From: Eunapius fragilis
Lineage: Eukaryota; Porifera; Demospongiae; Spongillida; Spongillidae
Direction of reading: 5' to 3'
Assembly: GCA_963681505.1 (NCBI GenBank)
Contig: OY811991.1
Span: forward strand, 2,793,671-2,857,670
DNA: 64,000 bases
Below the pieces are notes generated by a model. The model was not told where the DNA came from and ran no database searches. It saw nothing but the letters and a program-made list of their open reading frames with translations. The translations under genes and the position numbers were made by a program. Shown here piece by piece: positions 30,407 through 40,510 of the stretch. Position 1 is the stretch's first letter; each line of letters begins with the position of its first letter.

Positions 30407-33400
30407 ACTCTACTGACGGTTAGGGATTGACCTGCAGCTAGTTACTGCGGGAGCTATCGTGCTCCTACCGCCGATCATAGCCATGCCTCGGGTGGTGAAA
30501 CATACGAGGGCGGAGTCGTTGCGACAAGGTTTTTTTTTCATCCTCGGTCTGTACACAATAAGGGTGTTTTTTTTCCTTGGGGAAAAAGGTGTTGGCCCAC
30601 CCCCCTAAATAAATGTAGTCCGACCAAACGCTCCGTAGGCCCGGGAAGCAGAGATGGCGTCATCGTCTGACGTGAACATGTGGACGCGAATATATCCAGG
30701 AGGGAACTCTGATGTGCCCCTATTGCAAAAAGGCGTGTTGGAAACCTTAACGGCTGGAGAGGCATGTGGCCGAATCTCATGGCCCAACACAGCGCCAGTG
30801 GAAATGTAGCGCGTGCTCCCGAACTTTCCAAACGAAGCAAGGAGTGGTGATCCACTTTGCGAGCGCTCACACGAAAACAACCGAAGTACCCAACGCTGCG
30901 AGTGAGAGCACGAGCGACGAGGAGGATGAAGAACTGGAGACGTTCCGGTGCTCCTTCTGTGACAGGAGCCTGCCCTCTCATCAAGGTTTACGGAACCATG
31001 AACGGAGATGGCATCAAGGGGAGGTATCCGCGAGTCTCGCACAACAGGCTGAACCTCCAATTAAGAAACGGATGAGATGGACAGAGGAAGAGGCAAGGTT
31101 GTTTAAGGAGGCCATTGCCCTGTGGGGCTTTAAATCGAATAAGAAGATTGCGGAAATGGTGGTCACCAAGTCAACGGCTCAGGTTGCTTCTTACAAGCGC
31201 CGCTTCCTAGGGAGGAATCCAGTCTGGGCTACTTTTAGTGACCCACCATCTGGGTCAACGACCGCTGACACCTCCATGGGTACTAATTCACCCCCAACTG
31301 GACTGTCTGTGAGTTCAGAATCCCCTCAAGCTTCACCTGCTGCGAGCCAACAACTACCACAACAACAGGTGAGCCCAGGGAGCCATACAATACCCTCCCA
31401 GGACCTACTGGAGCTATCCCCTGTGGGACAAGACTCTACCACATCACCCTCACTGAGCGTTCTGCTTGCGAGGGAGGAGCGAGAAAAGGATCTCCTGCTG
31501 TCAGAAATCAGCTCAAAGAGCAGGGCTATTCTTGTGGAAGCAGACAGGGCCATCAAGATGCTACGAGGGCAGCCAAAGGGAGGTGTGGGGAGGAGGGCCC
31601 AACCAGGGCAAACTCCCCCATACCCCAGTACCTGTCGGAGGTGAGGAATGTCTTTAAAAGTCTACCTCGCAACTCGGCACCGGGTCCAGACCGAATTACC
31701 TACTCCACCTGGAGAGCTGTTGACCCTAGTTGTTACATGTTAACAAAGATCCTAGAGACTTGCCGAAAAAACAAGAGGATCCCGATTACCTGGAAAACAT
31801 CTACCACCATCCTGATTCACAAAGGAGATGACCCCTTGGCAATCAGAAACTGGCGTCCCATCAGTCTACAGAATACAGCATACAAACTATATGCTGCTGT
31901 AATAGCTAGACGTCTCTCAGCATGGGCCTTAGACAACAACATCCTAAGCCAGAGTCAAAAAGGATTCCTCCCCTATGAAGGTTGTCTGGAGCACAATTTC
32001 CTCCTCACCAGCATCCTACAAGACTCCAGACGGAAGAGAAAGTCAGTGTGCATCACCTGGTTAGATCTGCATTTCTCTCTGTCCCACACAACACCTTGAT
32101 GGAGATGCTAACCCACACAGGAGTAGGGCCTCACACCAGCGACATCATTCGTGACATCTACACGGACTCTACAATGTGTGTCCGTACTGCAATGGACCTA
32201 TCTGACCCAATAAACTTCCGTAGAGGGGTGAAGCAGGGCTGTCCACTGAGCCCTATTCTGTTCAACCTCATGATGGAACCGCTCATCAGAGCAGCAGAAT
32301 CCATTACAACGGGGGGTTACACCATCGGAAACCATCGCATCAAATCACTAACATATGCTGATGACTTGTGTGTGGTGGCACAGTCACCAGCAGTCATGCA
32401 GGAGATGCTGGATGTCCTCCAGACGGCAAGCACCTGGACAGGGTTCACCTTCAACCCAAAGAAGTGTGGAACCCTGACACTGTCCAGGTCTGCCCACCAG
32501 TTCGCAGAGACCTTCTCCCCAAGACTAAGCGGAGACGCTGTGCCTTCATTGAAATGGGAGCACCATTATAAGTATTTGGGGTGCAAGGCAGGAGCTGACC
32601 ATTGGACAGAGGCCACCAAACAAGGGAAAGAATATCTTCGCTGCTGCCAGCAAATCGTGGAATCTGGGTTAACAGACTGGCAGAAGTTAGACGCTATCCA
32701 TAGGTTTGCTAAGCCCGGCTTAACATACATCCTGCAAAACACCCTGCCAAACAAGTCCTGGGCACAACTCCTTGATAAAGCAGCCTGAGTCATGGTCAAG
32801 AAAGCATTCAAACTGCCAAAGAGAACTACCACTGCCTTCCTTCACTCACCACCACACAGTGGAGGCCTAGGTCTACCATGCATTATGGATGAGATAGACA
32901 TCCACATGGTCACCACTGCCTTCAAGCTCCTTACAACACCAGACCCTTGTGTGAAAGGAGTTGCCTACCACCATCTCGGTGAGGTCACGGCAAAACACAC
33001 AAGATCCAGCGACCCCACCCGAGGAGATATGGAAATATTTCTCAACGCCACCCCCATTCCTGGCGAGGGCAAGAAAGGAGACATCAAATCCATATGGAGC
33101 TCTGTTAGGTCCTCAGCGGCACGGTGTGATGCCCTGTTTAACCTAACAAATGACAAGATTCTATGTTGCGGTAAGACAATCACCTGGACAGGGAAGAAGA
33201 AGCTGGGAAAGGCGCTAAGAACCAAAATTCTTCAGCCCCATCTTCGTCGCCTACAAGAAGCCTCTGACCAGGGCAGAACCTTCAATTGTGTCGCCCTCCA
33301 CCCCTCCAGCAACCACTGGATCAGAAGTGGCCGATATATATCATTTGGCGAATACCGCTTCGCCATGAAGGGGAGACTAAACCTCCTCCCCACAAGGTCT

Positions 33401-33472
33401 GTACTAAGACGGTCCGGGAAGCGGCAACAGAACACCAGCTGCCCAGGGTGCAACGAAGATTCCATCCACTCC
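30407..33472 (+). mobile_element. Retrotransposon G (family 1), 3' truncated at poly-G
   Basis: It starts right after AACT of E/F. The 5' UTR resembles that of C (CCTCGGGTGGTG, ACAATAAGGGTGTTTT, CCACCCCCCTAAATAAAT). The linker has been cut short at about 31630, joining YPSTC-type linker to RT. The copy ends inside the CCHC knuckle (CPGCNEDS) at a run of 28 G residues. RLE and 3' UTR are absent. Confidence 0.8.
30654..33472 (+). pseudogene. Element G polyprotein: ZnF-Myb-RT-thumb, disrupted
   Basis: The ATG is at 30654 (MASSSDVNMWTRIYPG). A frameshift and a TAA (30748) lie in finger 1 (CPYCKKACWKP then RLERHVAESH). The frame 30766-31644 is open, with fingers 2 and 3 (CSACSRTF, CSFCDRSLPSHQGLRNHERRWH), Myb (RWTEEEARLFKEAIALWGF) and the helix-like motif SRAILVEADRAIKMLRGQ. 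RT runs 31641-32080 (SAPGPDRITYSTWR, LIHKGDDPLAIRNWRPI), then after a small deletion at WLDL..AF continues 32070-33472 with RRGVKQGCPLSPILFN and LTYADDLCVVA. A TGA at 32786 interrupts DKAA-VMVKKAFK. Confidence 0.85.
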
Positions 33473-33500
33473 GGGGGGGGGGGGGGGGGGGGGGGGGGGG
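33473..33500. repeat. Poly-G run (28 nt) at a chimeric joint
   Basis: It joins the knuckle region of G to an RT segment of another copy, I. It could be real or an assembly or polymerase artefact. Confidence 0.9.
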
Positions 33501-33674
33501 TACACAATAGGTCCCAATGGGATGCAGGAGGTCTTAGAAGCCATTCAGACTGATAGCAACTGGGCGGGCCTTAACTTCAACCCTAAGAAGTGCGGAACTC
33601 TCACTCTATCAAGATCGGCTCATCAGTTTGCCGAAACCTTTTCTCCTACCATAAATGGTGAGCAGCTGCCATCC

Positions 33675-34205
33675 GGGTCATTCCATGGGCTGTCAGGAAT
33701 GAATTGGACAGCACCCCTCAGATTTGTGTGCAATTTATCATATTTGCTTGACCTAATATGGATGTTACTTTAACGCATTAATTTTTAAAATCGCACGAGT
33801 GGTTTACGAATTAACACCATCATGAATAATTAATTGTTTTCCACTTTGAAGACTCATAACTCCCTACTCACAGAACGTGTATGGCTATTGTTGGCATCAA
33901 ATTGAAGTTCTCTTAGTATACAATCCGACTATAATATGTTTCTGTGGGAGAGGCGAAAGGGTTAACGAATAAATGTTTATACAGCACGGTTTTCAATATT
34001 TAAGTCACTTGCAGGGTGATACTCAAGAATTTTGTTTTTGTATATGAAAACTGTTCATTGTCCTTACATTTTACAAAAATAAAAAGTCTGAGTATCAGCT
34101 AGTTCTGGGAACTGCAGAGGGTTAAAGGGCAAGACGCCATTTTTAATTTCTTCATGGTTGATTTTATCACTAATGAGAAGCAAGTGTTGTTTAGATGCGT
34201 CTCAA
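33675..34205 (+). repeat. Left inverted-repeat arm
   Basis: AT-rich, no coding potential. It is the reverse complement of 38977-39507 with only scattered mismatches, for example GGGTCATTCCATGGGC against GGGTCATTCCGTGGGC. Confidence 0.9.
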
Positions 34206-34424
34206 GGGTATTACATAATACTGTCCTCAACTATCACAACAGTAAGAAAGGGCGTTGGTAATTTAAAAAATGATTTTTAGTACATCGAATTGCGCATTTA
34301 TTGGAAACCGTTACTAAGCCTTCTCATAATGGGATCGTTGCTTAGGTAAGCGTGCTCGTTATTACTGTCATAAGTGGTTAAAGCTCAACATTTCTTTTGA
34401 TTGGAAGTAAAAAGGAACAACGAG

Positions 34425-34680
34425 GTTTAAATGAACCGGCGGTGAGACCTATTCAACCGGCTCAAGAAGTGGTGGTCCCTCAACTGTTTATACGCTGGAT
34501 GACGGCGTACCGGGGATCGGGGATCCCACCCGCGCGCGTACCGGGGATCCCACCCGCGGCACCACTACCGTGGTGCCGCGGGTGGGATCCCCGGTACGCC
34601 GTCATCCGGCGTATGAACAGGTTGAGGGACCACCACTTCTTGAGCCGGTTGAATAGGTCTCACCGCCGGTTCATTTAAAC
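34425..34680. repeat. 256-bp GC-rich foldback palindrome
   Basis: The arms start GTTTAAATGAACCGGCGG and are mirrored at 34680. The centre is GGCACCACTACCGTGGTGCC. The left arm carries an additional partly duplicated unit of about 32 bp with GGGGATCCCACCCGCG. It has the form of a small foldback element or MITE. It interrupts the N-terminal side of element H and supplies the stop codon (34676) before its open frame. Confidence 0.85.
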
Positions 34681-37600
34681 TCCAACCACCTCGCCGGAGT
34701 GCCTGCCCACCATACAACCTACTATCTCTCTTCAATCCCGGGCCTCTCTACAGCTCGCTGACCAGGCACTTCGATTACTGAAAGCCCCACCCACCACCTC
34801 CCCCCCCAGAACTCAGGAGCCCTCCTCTACACCCCCCACTACCCACCCTGAAGTCCCATCATCAGCTGTCAGACTACATCCAACCCGTTCCCCAACACCA
34901 ACCCACTCTCCCCTTCCGCGACATGGCCCAGACCCCGCTGAAAGGGACTACAGCAATGGCTCACCCTTGGCCTACATCACGCCCCGAGCCACTACCCAGT
35001 CAACAGCACCCCCCATCAGCCTGGCCTTACATGACCTAGTTGCCTCCATCAGAAAAGAGGTGGAACTGGGTTGCAAGTCCAACCCAAGACGAAGGAGGGA
35101 CCAGGGCCACCTCTCCTCACCCTCAACGACTGGAGAAATCTCTCCTCCACCCCCTCCTCAACCAAGAACTCCCTCCCTACCCTGTGACAGCCCAACTACT
35201 ACCCCACATCACCCCAAGGCCTCCTCGAGATCCATGAGTCATTCCTCTCCCTCTACAGCTGAACAACCATCTCCTCCTCCATCAAGTCAGTGGGCCCCCC
35301 CCCCACCCCCCCACTTGCCATATGGCCCGCCAGCGGTAATTACACAGCCTTCCCTGGGTGGGTTGCACATCACAACCACACACGTCCCTCGAATAGCCCC
35401 CACCCCATCTACAAACAATATGAGGGAGGGCAGGTCTGTAGGCCCCTATAATTGGTATGGTCCCAGTTGGTTAACCAAGCATCCACCCCTCATAGACCAG
35501 AACAGAAGTATGGGGCCATGCCCACCACTAGGAAACTGGGTGGGTTGGGGGGAGGGTCCCAGAGGTAAAGGGAAGGAGACACCTTCTAGGCCCCCTATCA
35601 CTACTTCGGCCCGTCCCGTGCTAAGGGGGAATAGGATCCGAGGGCCCACTGGGCCATTCACGGGTAACAACAACAGGGGGGGCCTTGTACCTACAACTGG
35701 ACAACCAAGTAGAGGGTTCAACCAGCCTTATACTTCTAATGGGCCTCATCGACACAGAGTAATCCAACCAGGCAGTGGGGAGTCATTAACCCAACCCAAC
35801 CCTAGTGTCAACCACCTGGGGATAGATGGCGGTGTCCAGCCTGGTGGTGGGGGTGGACCTGAGGATGCTTTGTTCCCCCGGGGTCCCCTCTCCATGAACC
35901 CTAACGACAATACAGCCCCAGTGAAGCTGTTCTCCAAACTCCTCCCCTACACCGAGCGCCTTCTCTCTGACACGGAATGGTCCCAGTGGTGTTCGCTACT
36001 GGACTGCTGGACCCAGGGCTTCTCCAAATGGTTCTCGGATAGATCCAAACCGCCCACACCAACACCCCAAGCGGCCTGGGCGCGCAGACAACAGGACAGG
36101 AGACCAAACGAAAGACGCCCAAACACCCAACAGGACAGGTCCCAAACAAGAAACCGTGCCATAACACGTATGGTCGCAGTGCAGAAGGCCTACCGACAGA
36201 ATCCAAAGCGCTGCATGGCAATGTTGCGAAAATCTCCTCCACCTGTGCGTTGCAACATTCCCATCGCAACAGTTGAGACATATTTCTTAGCCAAGCAGAA
36301 TGTGGCCGACCCCAGCGTCCCCATGGAACCCCCACCATTCCAATTGTGGCAGGACACAACTCCCACTGACCTGCTAGAGGTACCCATCACCAGCCAAGAG
36401 GTACTAACCACACTGAGGAGAACAAACCTAAACTCTGCCCCGGGTCCAGACCGCCTGCCATACGCCGCATGGAAGAGGCTTGAACCAATCCCAAACATCG
36501 TAACCAGCATCCTGAACACGTGCAGGATCAACGCCAAGATACCACCCTCTTGGAAAGGCTCAAATACAATCTTGATCCACAAAGGTGACAGCGTCAACCA
36601 TCTCGACAATTGGAGGCCCATCGCACTCCAAAACACTCTGTACAAAGTGTACGCCTCAATAATAGCTCGACGCTTATCAACCTGGGCCATCAGCAACAAC
36701 ATTGTCAGTCCCTCTCAGAAGGGCTTCCTTCCAGTAGAAGGCTGCCTGGAGCATGGATTTGTCCTGAAAAGTGTCCTGCAGGACTCACGCCGCAACAAGA
36801 GGGAGGCCTGCATAGCCTGGTTAGACTTAAAGGACGCCTTTGGCTCAGTTCCCCACCCTGTCCTCCTGGAAACCCTGCGTCTCGCTGGCCTCCAAGGTAG
36901 CACTCTAGATGTCATCAAAGACATATACACCAATTCAACAACTTCAGTTAAAACATCTTCGGCCACATCCACCCCAATCATCTGCCGAAGAGGAGTGAAA
37001 CAAGGATGCCCCCTCAGCCCTATCCTCTTTGACCTCATCATTGAGGTCATTATAAGAGCAATGGACAGGGTCCCAAAGGCAGGCTACCGAATCGCCCACT
37101 CCACAGTCAGGTCGCTCACATACGCTGACGACCTGTGTGCATTTGCCTCATCCCCCGCCATCATGCAACAGATGCTGACAGGGGCCCAGAACGCGGCAAC
37201 ATGGGCAGGTCTGACATTCAACCCCCGCAAATGTGCAATCCTCTCCATTGTCCGTGGGAGCGGCAAAAGGCAAAGAGTGGATAGACCCCAACCCTCCATC
37301 TCAGGAGAACCAGTACCAACTCTCCCATGGGATGGGCAGTACAAATATTTGGGGTGCACAAGAGGAGCTGACCCAAACTCCGACCTAACCCAGGCTGCCA
37401 ATGACTACCTGAGTGACTGTAAAGTCATCCTGGAATCGGAGCTAACAGACTGGCAAAAAATAGATGCCATCAAACGTTTTGCCAGACCCAGGATGACATA
37501 CTTACTCCAGAACATGGAACCCACCATCAGCTGGGCCAGGTCGATCGACCAAGAGCTGAAATCCCTGGCCAAAATGTGCTTCAAGCTCCCCAACCGTGCG

Positions 37601-38734
37601 ACTACGTCCTACTTCTACGCACAAACCAAGGCAGGTGGCCTGGCTCTTCCAAGGATAGAGGACGAGATCCATCTATTCAGAATCTCGACTGCATACAAGG
37701 TCCTCTTTGCCCAAGGTGACGCCCAACTTCGGGACATCTCAACATCAGCCCTCGGCAAGACTGCTGAGATACGCACTCGAAACCAGAAGTCGGCACAAAC
37801 CTTCCTCAACGATCCAGCAGACCCTGGTGAGGGACGGCGAGGAGACATTAAGTCCCTGTGGAGCGAAGTCCGTTCCTCTCTTCAGCACTGCCGAGCAAAA
37901 TTCAACCTCCAGGACCAGTCAATAACTTGTGACGGCATAACTCTTGGATGGAGCAAGAGGAGAAACATTACTGGCCTCCTCCGTAACGCCATCCAGAGCA
38001 GGTATGTGGAAGACTGGAAGAGATGCCCAGACCAGGGTAGAGCAGTCATCTGCACGTCAGCCCACCCAGCAAGCAACCATTGGGTCACCACAGGCCGCTA
38101 CACTAGTTTTGGCGAGTACCGGTTCGCCATCAAGGCCAGATTGAATCTCCTCACCACCCGCACCTCGCGCTTCAGAGCTGGAGATAGAGTCCCAGATCGC
38201 AGCTGTAGACGCTGCAATACAGAGCAGGAGACCCTCGCTCATGTCCTGAATCATTGCCCAACCCACGTGGGCTTGCTAAGAAAGAGACACAACAACATCC
38301 TAGCTCGTCTCTCCAATGCGATTCCAGTCTGGAGAGGCAAACAATTCAAAGAACAGGGGGTCCCGGGAGATAACCTTGGTCTTAAACCAGACCTCGTCAT
38401 TCTCGATGACACTAAAAAAGAGGCTTTCGTAATAGATGTGACCATGCCCTTCGAAGGGAACGGATCCTTTGCAGAGGCCAGACAGACCAAAGAAAGGAAG
38501 TATGGCCATCTTAAAGCTCTCCTTAATGCCAAGGGCTACAATAGGGTAGAGGTGGATGCCTTTATTGTGGGCCCCCTTGGTAGTTGGGACCCGGCCAACG
38601 ACCCAGTCCTCCACAAACTTTGCATCAGTCGTCGCTACGCAATCCTGTTCCGGAAGCTATGCTGCACTGAGGCACTGAAAGGCAGCTTTGGAATATGGAA
38701 GGCATTCACTGAGGGGCACCCCCCTAACTCATAA
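34679..38734 (+). CDS. Element H RT-RLE polyprotein, 5'-truncated, 1351 codons open
   Basis: The frame opens after the TAA at 34676 with no proper N-terminus, so this is a partial product. Order: linker with LQLADQALRLLKAPP (about residue 25), HGPDPAERDY, GPYNWYGPSWLTKH; pre-RT segment PVKLFSKLLPYTERLLSDTEW; RT with SAPGPDRLPYAAWKR, NWRPIALQNTLYKVYASIIA, KGFLPVEGCLEHGFVLKS, WLDLKDAFGSVP, RRGVKQGCPLSPILFD and YADD at 37121; thumb; CCHC knuckle CRRCNTEQETLAHVLNHC (about 38207); RLE KPDLVILDDTKKEAFVIDVTMPFEG (about 38388-38460). All polymerase and nuclease signatures are visible. Without fingers and Myb it should not find its target by itself. No internal ATG is clearly a start. Confidence 0.85.
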   Translation, partial: TPTTSPECLPTIQPTISLQSRASLQLADQALRLLKAPPTTSPPRTQEPSSTPPTTHPEVPSSAVRLHPTRSPTPTHSPLPRHGPDPAERDYSNGSPLAYITPRATTQSTAPPISLALHDLVASIRKEVELGCKSNPRRRRDQGHLSSPSTTGEISPPPPPQPRTPSLPCDSPTTTPHHPKASSRSMSHSSPSTAEQPSPPPSSQWAPPPPPHLPYGPPAVITQPSLGGLHITTTHVPRIAPTPSTNNMREGRSVGPYNWYGPSWLTKHPPLIDQNRSMGPCPPLGNWVGWGEGPRGKGKETPSRPPITTSARPVLRGNRIRGPTGPFTGNNNRGGLVPTTGQPSRGFNQPYTSNGPHRHRVIQPGSGESLTQPNPSVNHLGIDGGVQPGGGGGPEDALFPRGPLSMNPNDNTAPVKLFSKLLPYTERLLSDTEWSQWCSLLDCWTQGFSKWFSDRSKPPTPTPQAAWARRQQDRRPNERRPNTQQDRSQTRNRAITRMVAVQKAYRQNPKRCMAMLRKSPPPVRCNIPIATVETYFLAKQNVADPSVPMEPPPFQLWQDTTPTDLLEVPITSQEVLTTLRRTNLNSAPGPDRLPYAAWKRLEPIPNIVTSILNTCRINAKIPPSWKGSNTILIHKGDSVNHLDNWRPIALQNTLYKVYASIIARRLSTWAISNNIVSPSQKGFLPVEGCLEHGFVLKSVLQDSRRNKREACIAWLDLKDAFGSVPHPVLLETLRLAGLQGSTLDVIKDIYTNSTTSVKTSSATSTPIICRRGVKQGCPLSPILFDLIIEVIIRAMDRVPKAGYRIAHSTVRSLTYADDLCAFASSPAIMQQMLTGAQNAATWAGLTFNPRKCAILSIVRGSGKRQRVDRPQPSISGEPVPTLPWDGQYKYLGCTRGADPNSDLTQAANDYLSDCKVILESELTDWQKIDAIKRFARPRMTYLLQNMEPTISWARSIDQELKSLAKMCFKLPNRATTSYFYAQTKAGGLALPRIEDEIHLFRISTAYKVLFAQGDAQLRDISTSALGKTAEIRTRNQKSAQTFLNDPADPGEGRRGDIKSLWSEVRSSLQHCRAKFNLQDQSITCDGITLGWSKRRNITGLLRNAIQSRYVEDWKRCPDQGRAVICTSAHPASNHWVTTGRYTSFGEYRFAIKARLNLLTTRTSRFRAGDRVPDRSCRRCNTEQETLAHVLNHCPTHVGLLRKRHNNILARLSNAIPVWRGKQFKEQGVPGDNLGLKPDLVILDDTKKEAFVIDVTMPFEGNGSFAEARQTKERKYGHLKALLNAKGYNRVEVDAFIVGPLGSWDPANDPVLHKLCISRRYAILFRKLCCTEALKGSFGIWKAFTEGHPPNS

Positions 38735-38917
38735 CCCTTTAACTCATAACCCTCTATTGTGTATTTTTGCGTGTCTGCAGCACGCCTTCATTTCTTGTTA
38801 CCTGTAACTGTGTACTACCGGCCCAAATGAGGCCGAGAGAGTCGTTCCCTACGACGGGACCACCCCCTTTTGGAGGTGAAGACCTTCCTTGATTTTTCCA
38901 ATCAATTTTCTTCAACT
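34681..38917 (+). mobile_element. Retrotransposon H (family 1), N-terminus missing, RT-RLE intact
   Basis: It lies inside the inverted-repeat element. The 5' UTR, fingers and Myb are absent, cut at the foldback. The rest, including the whole RT and RLE and the 3' UTR stem-loops (38846-38878), is uninterrupted. The end AACT (38914-38917) is followed by U2 sequence GTTCTTACGAGTGTAATATC, so the 3' junction is the authentic insertion joint. The intact frame suggests it was mobile recently. Confidence 0.85.
38846..38878 (+). promoter_or_regulatory. 3' UTR stem-loop pair of element H
   Basis: CCC-TACGAC-GGG, then CACC..GGAGGTG, preceded by CGGCC-CAAATGA-GGCCG at about 38819-38835. It corresponds to the structures in A, C, C' and F. 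Confidence 0.55.
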
Positions 38918-38980
38918 GTTCTTACGAGTGTAATATCTCGTATCGGGACAATGTCCCGACGATATTACATCAATTTTTGA
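38918..38980 (+). ncRNA. U2 snRNA fragment (stem II to Sm site) after H
   Basis: GTTCTTACGAGTGTAATATC, then TCGTATCGGGACAATGTCCC, then GACGATATTACATCAATTTT and TGA. It is identical to 47330-47392. It stops in the Sm-site region at the edge of the inverted-repeat arm; stems III and IV are missing. Confidence 0.9.
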
Positions 38981-39507
38981 GACGCATCTAAACAACACTT
39001 GCTTCTCATTAGTGATAAAATCAACCATGAAGAAATTAAAAATGGCGTCTTGCCCTTTAACCCTCTGCAGTTCCCAGAACTAGCTGATACTCAGACTTTT
39101 TATTTTTGTAAAATGTAAGGACAATGAACAGTTTTCATATACAAAAACAAAATTCTTGAGTATCACCCTGCAAGTGACTTAAATATTGAAAACCGTGCTG
39201 TATAAACATTTATTCGTTAACCCTTTCGCCTCTCCCACAGAAACATATTATAGTCGGATTGTATACTAAGAGAACTTCAATTTGATGCCAACAATAGCCA
39301 TACACGTTCTGTGAGTAGGGAGTTATGAGTCTTCAAAGTGGAAAACAATTAATTATTCATGATGGTGTTAATTCGTAAACCACTCGTGCGATTTTAAAAA
39401 TTAATGCGTTAAAGTAACATCCATATTAGGTCAAGCAAATATGATAAATTGCGCACAAATCTGAGGGGTGCTGTCCAATTCATTCCTGACAGCCCACGGA
39501 ATGACCC
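38977..39507 (-). repeat. Right inverted-repeat arm
   Basis: Reverse complement of the left arm. Its inner end TTGAGACGC overlaps the last four bases of the U2 fragment, within the Sm-site region (AATTTTTGA). Confidence 0.9.
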
Positions 39508-40095
39508 ATCCTTGAAATGGGAAGATCATTACAAATACCTTGGTTGTAAAGTTGGGGGTGACTACAAGGCAGAAGCAACAACACAACGCAAGAGTATGTA
39601 AACTGCTGCAAAGCCATCTTTGAATCTGGGCTCGCGGACTGGCAAAAATTGGATGCCGTCCATCGGTTCGCGAAGCCCAGTCTCACCTACATCATGCAGA
39701 ACACCCTCCCAAACAAATTGTGGGCACAACTGATCGACAAGGAAGTAAGGAACATGGCAAAACAGGCTTTCAAGCTTCCGAAGCGTACCATTAGTGCCAT
39801 CCTGCACGCACCATCCAGCAGTGGAGGCCTTGGGATACCCTGCATTGTCGACGAAATAGACGTCCACCTGGCCATGACTGCATTCAAACTTCTCACAACA
39901 CCTGACGAGATAGTGAAAGGCGTCGCCTACAAAGCCAACGATGACCTCAGAAAATAATGGAAACGAATCTTAAACAACACGTCCCTTGAATTGCTCGCCC
40001 TATGCAAAAATCATTTTGAAACCTTACTAATAGAAAATAATACTCAGAACAAATAGAACAGGTAGGGGACGAATTCACAAGTGGAATAGCTAGGA

Positions 40096-40489
40096 TAAAA
40101 TGGGAAGACAAGACAAAAGAAAGGCGAAAGAAACCAGCTAACGTTGTGTGGCTAGACCTAAAAGACGCCTTCGGTTCAGTACCTCACCCAGTCCTCCTCA
40201 AGGTCCTCAGCCTAACGGGCCTCCAGGGTGCCACCAATGCCATCATCACGGACATCTACATGGGATCCACCACCTCCATCCAGACCAAGTCGGAGAGATT
40301 CCCCCAAATCCCATGCCTAAGGGGCGTTAAACAAGGGTGCCCCATTAGCCCCATCCTCTTCAACCTGGCCATGGAGGTGGTTATACAGGCGATGGAGGAA
40401 GTCCCAGAGTCTGGCTATCAGATAGCCAATTCTACCATCAAGACCTGTACATATGCGACATATACATATATAGAGAATGGTTCCCCCCA
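40096..40489 (+). mobile_element. RT fragment J (family 1)
   Basis: It encodes KKPANVVWLDLKDAFGSVPH, then LTGLQGATNAIITDIYMGST, LRGVKQGCPISPILFNLAME and ends STIKTCTYAT, i.e. just before YADD. It is a close copy of 261-610, including the same break point. Unlike A it keeps the GVKQGCP box intact. A C-run follows. Confidence 0.8.
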
Positions 40490-40510
40490 CCCCCCCCCCC
40501 CCCCCCCCCC
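40490..40510. repeat. Poly-C run (21 nt) at a chimeric joint
   Basis: With CCCCCCA just before it, this tract joins RT fragment J to fragment K. The context is the same as the poly-G run at 33473. Confidence 0.9.

Larger units (their letters stand above)
33675..39507. mobile_element. 5.83-kb inverted-repeat element with 4-bp target duplication
   Basis: Two 531-bp arms, 33675-34205 and 38977-39507, are near-perfect inverted repeats starting GGGTCATTCC. The flanking word ATCC is duplicated (33671-33674, 39508-39511). Removing the element restores the RT frame of fragment I exactly. The inside holds 219 bp of unique DNA, a foldback, retrotransposon H and a 63-bp U2 fragment. No transposase is visible. 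Superfamily not assigned: long arms and a 4-bp duplication are compatible with several. Confidence 0.85.
33501..39950 (+). mobile_element. RT fragment I (family 1), interrupted by a 5.8-kb insertion
   Basis: The left part, 33501-33674, encodes MQEVLEAIQTDSNWAGLNF, NPKKCGTLTLSRSAHQFAET and GEQLPS. The right part, 39508-39950, resumes SLKWEDHYKYLGCKVGGDY, has a frameshift near 39595, then WMDAVHRFAKPSLTYIMQN-like thumb to GVAYKANDDLRK. The two halves align end to end with 32400-32970 of element G. About 145 bp of unassigned sequence (39951-40095) follows. There is no 5' or 3' end. Confidence 0.8.

Noticed and set aside
30407-30653. A riboswitch or U-rich terminator near the TTTTTTTTTCATCC runs of the family-1 5' UTR
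   Set aside because: These runs are shared by C and G as part of the 5' UTR. There is no evidence for a terminator, and bacterial-type signals do not apply in this genome.
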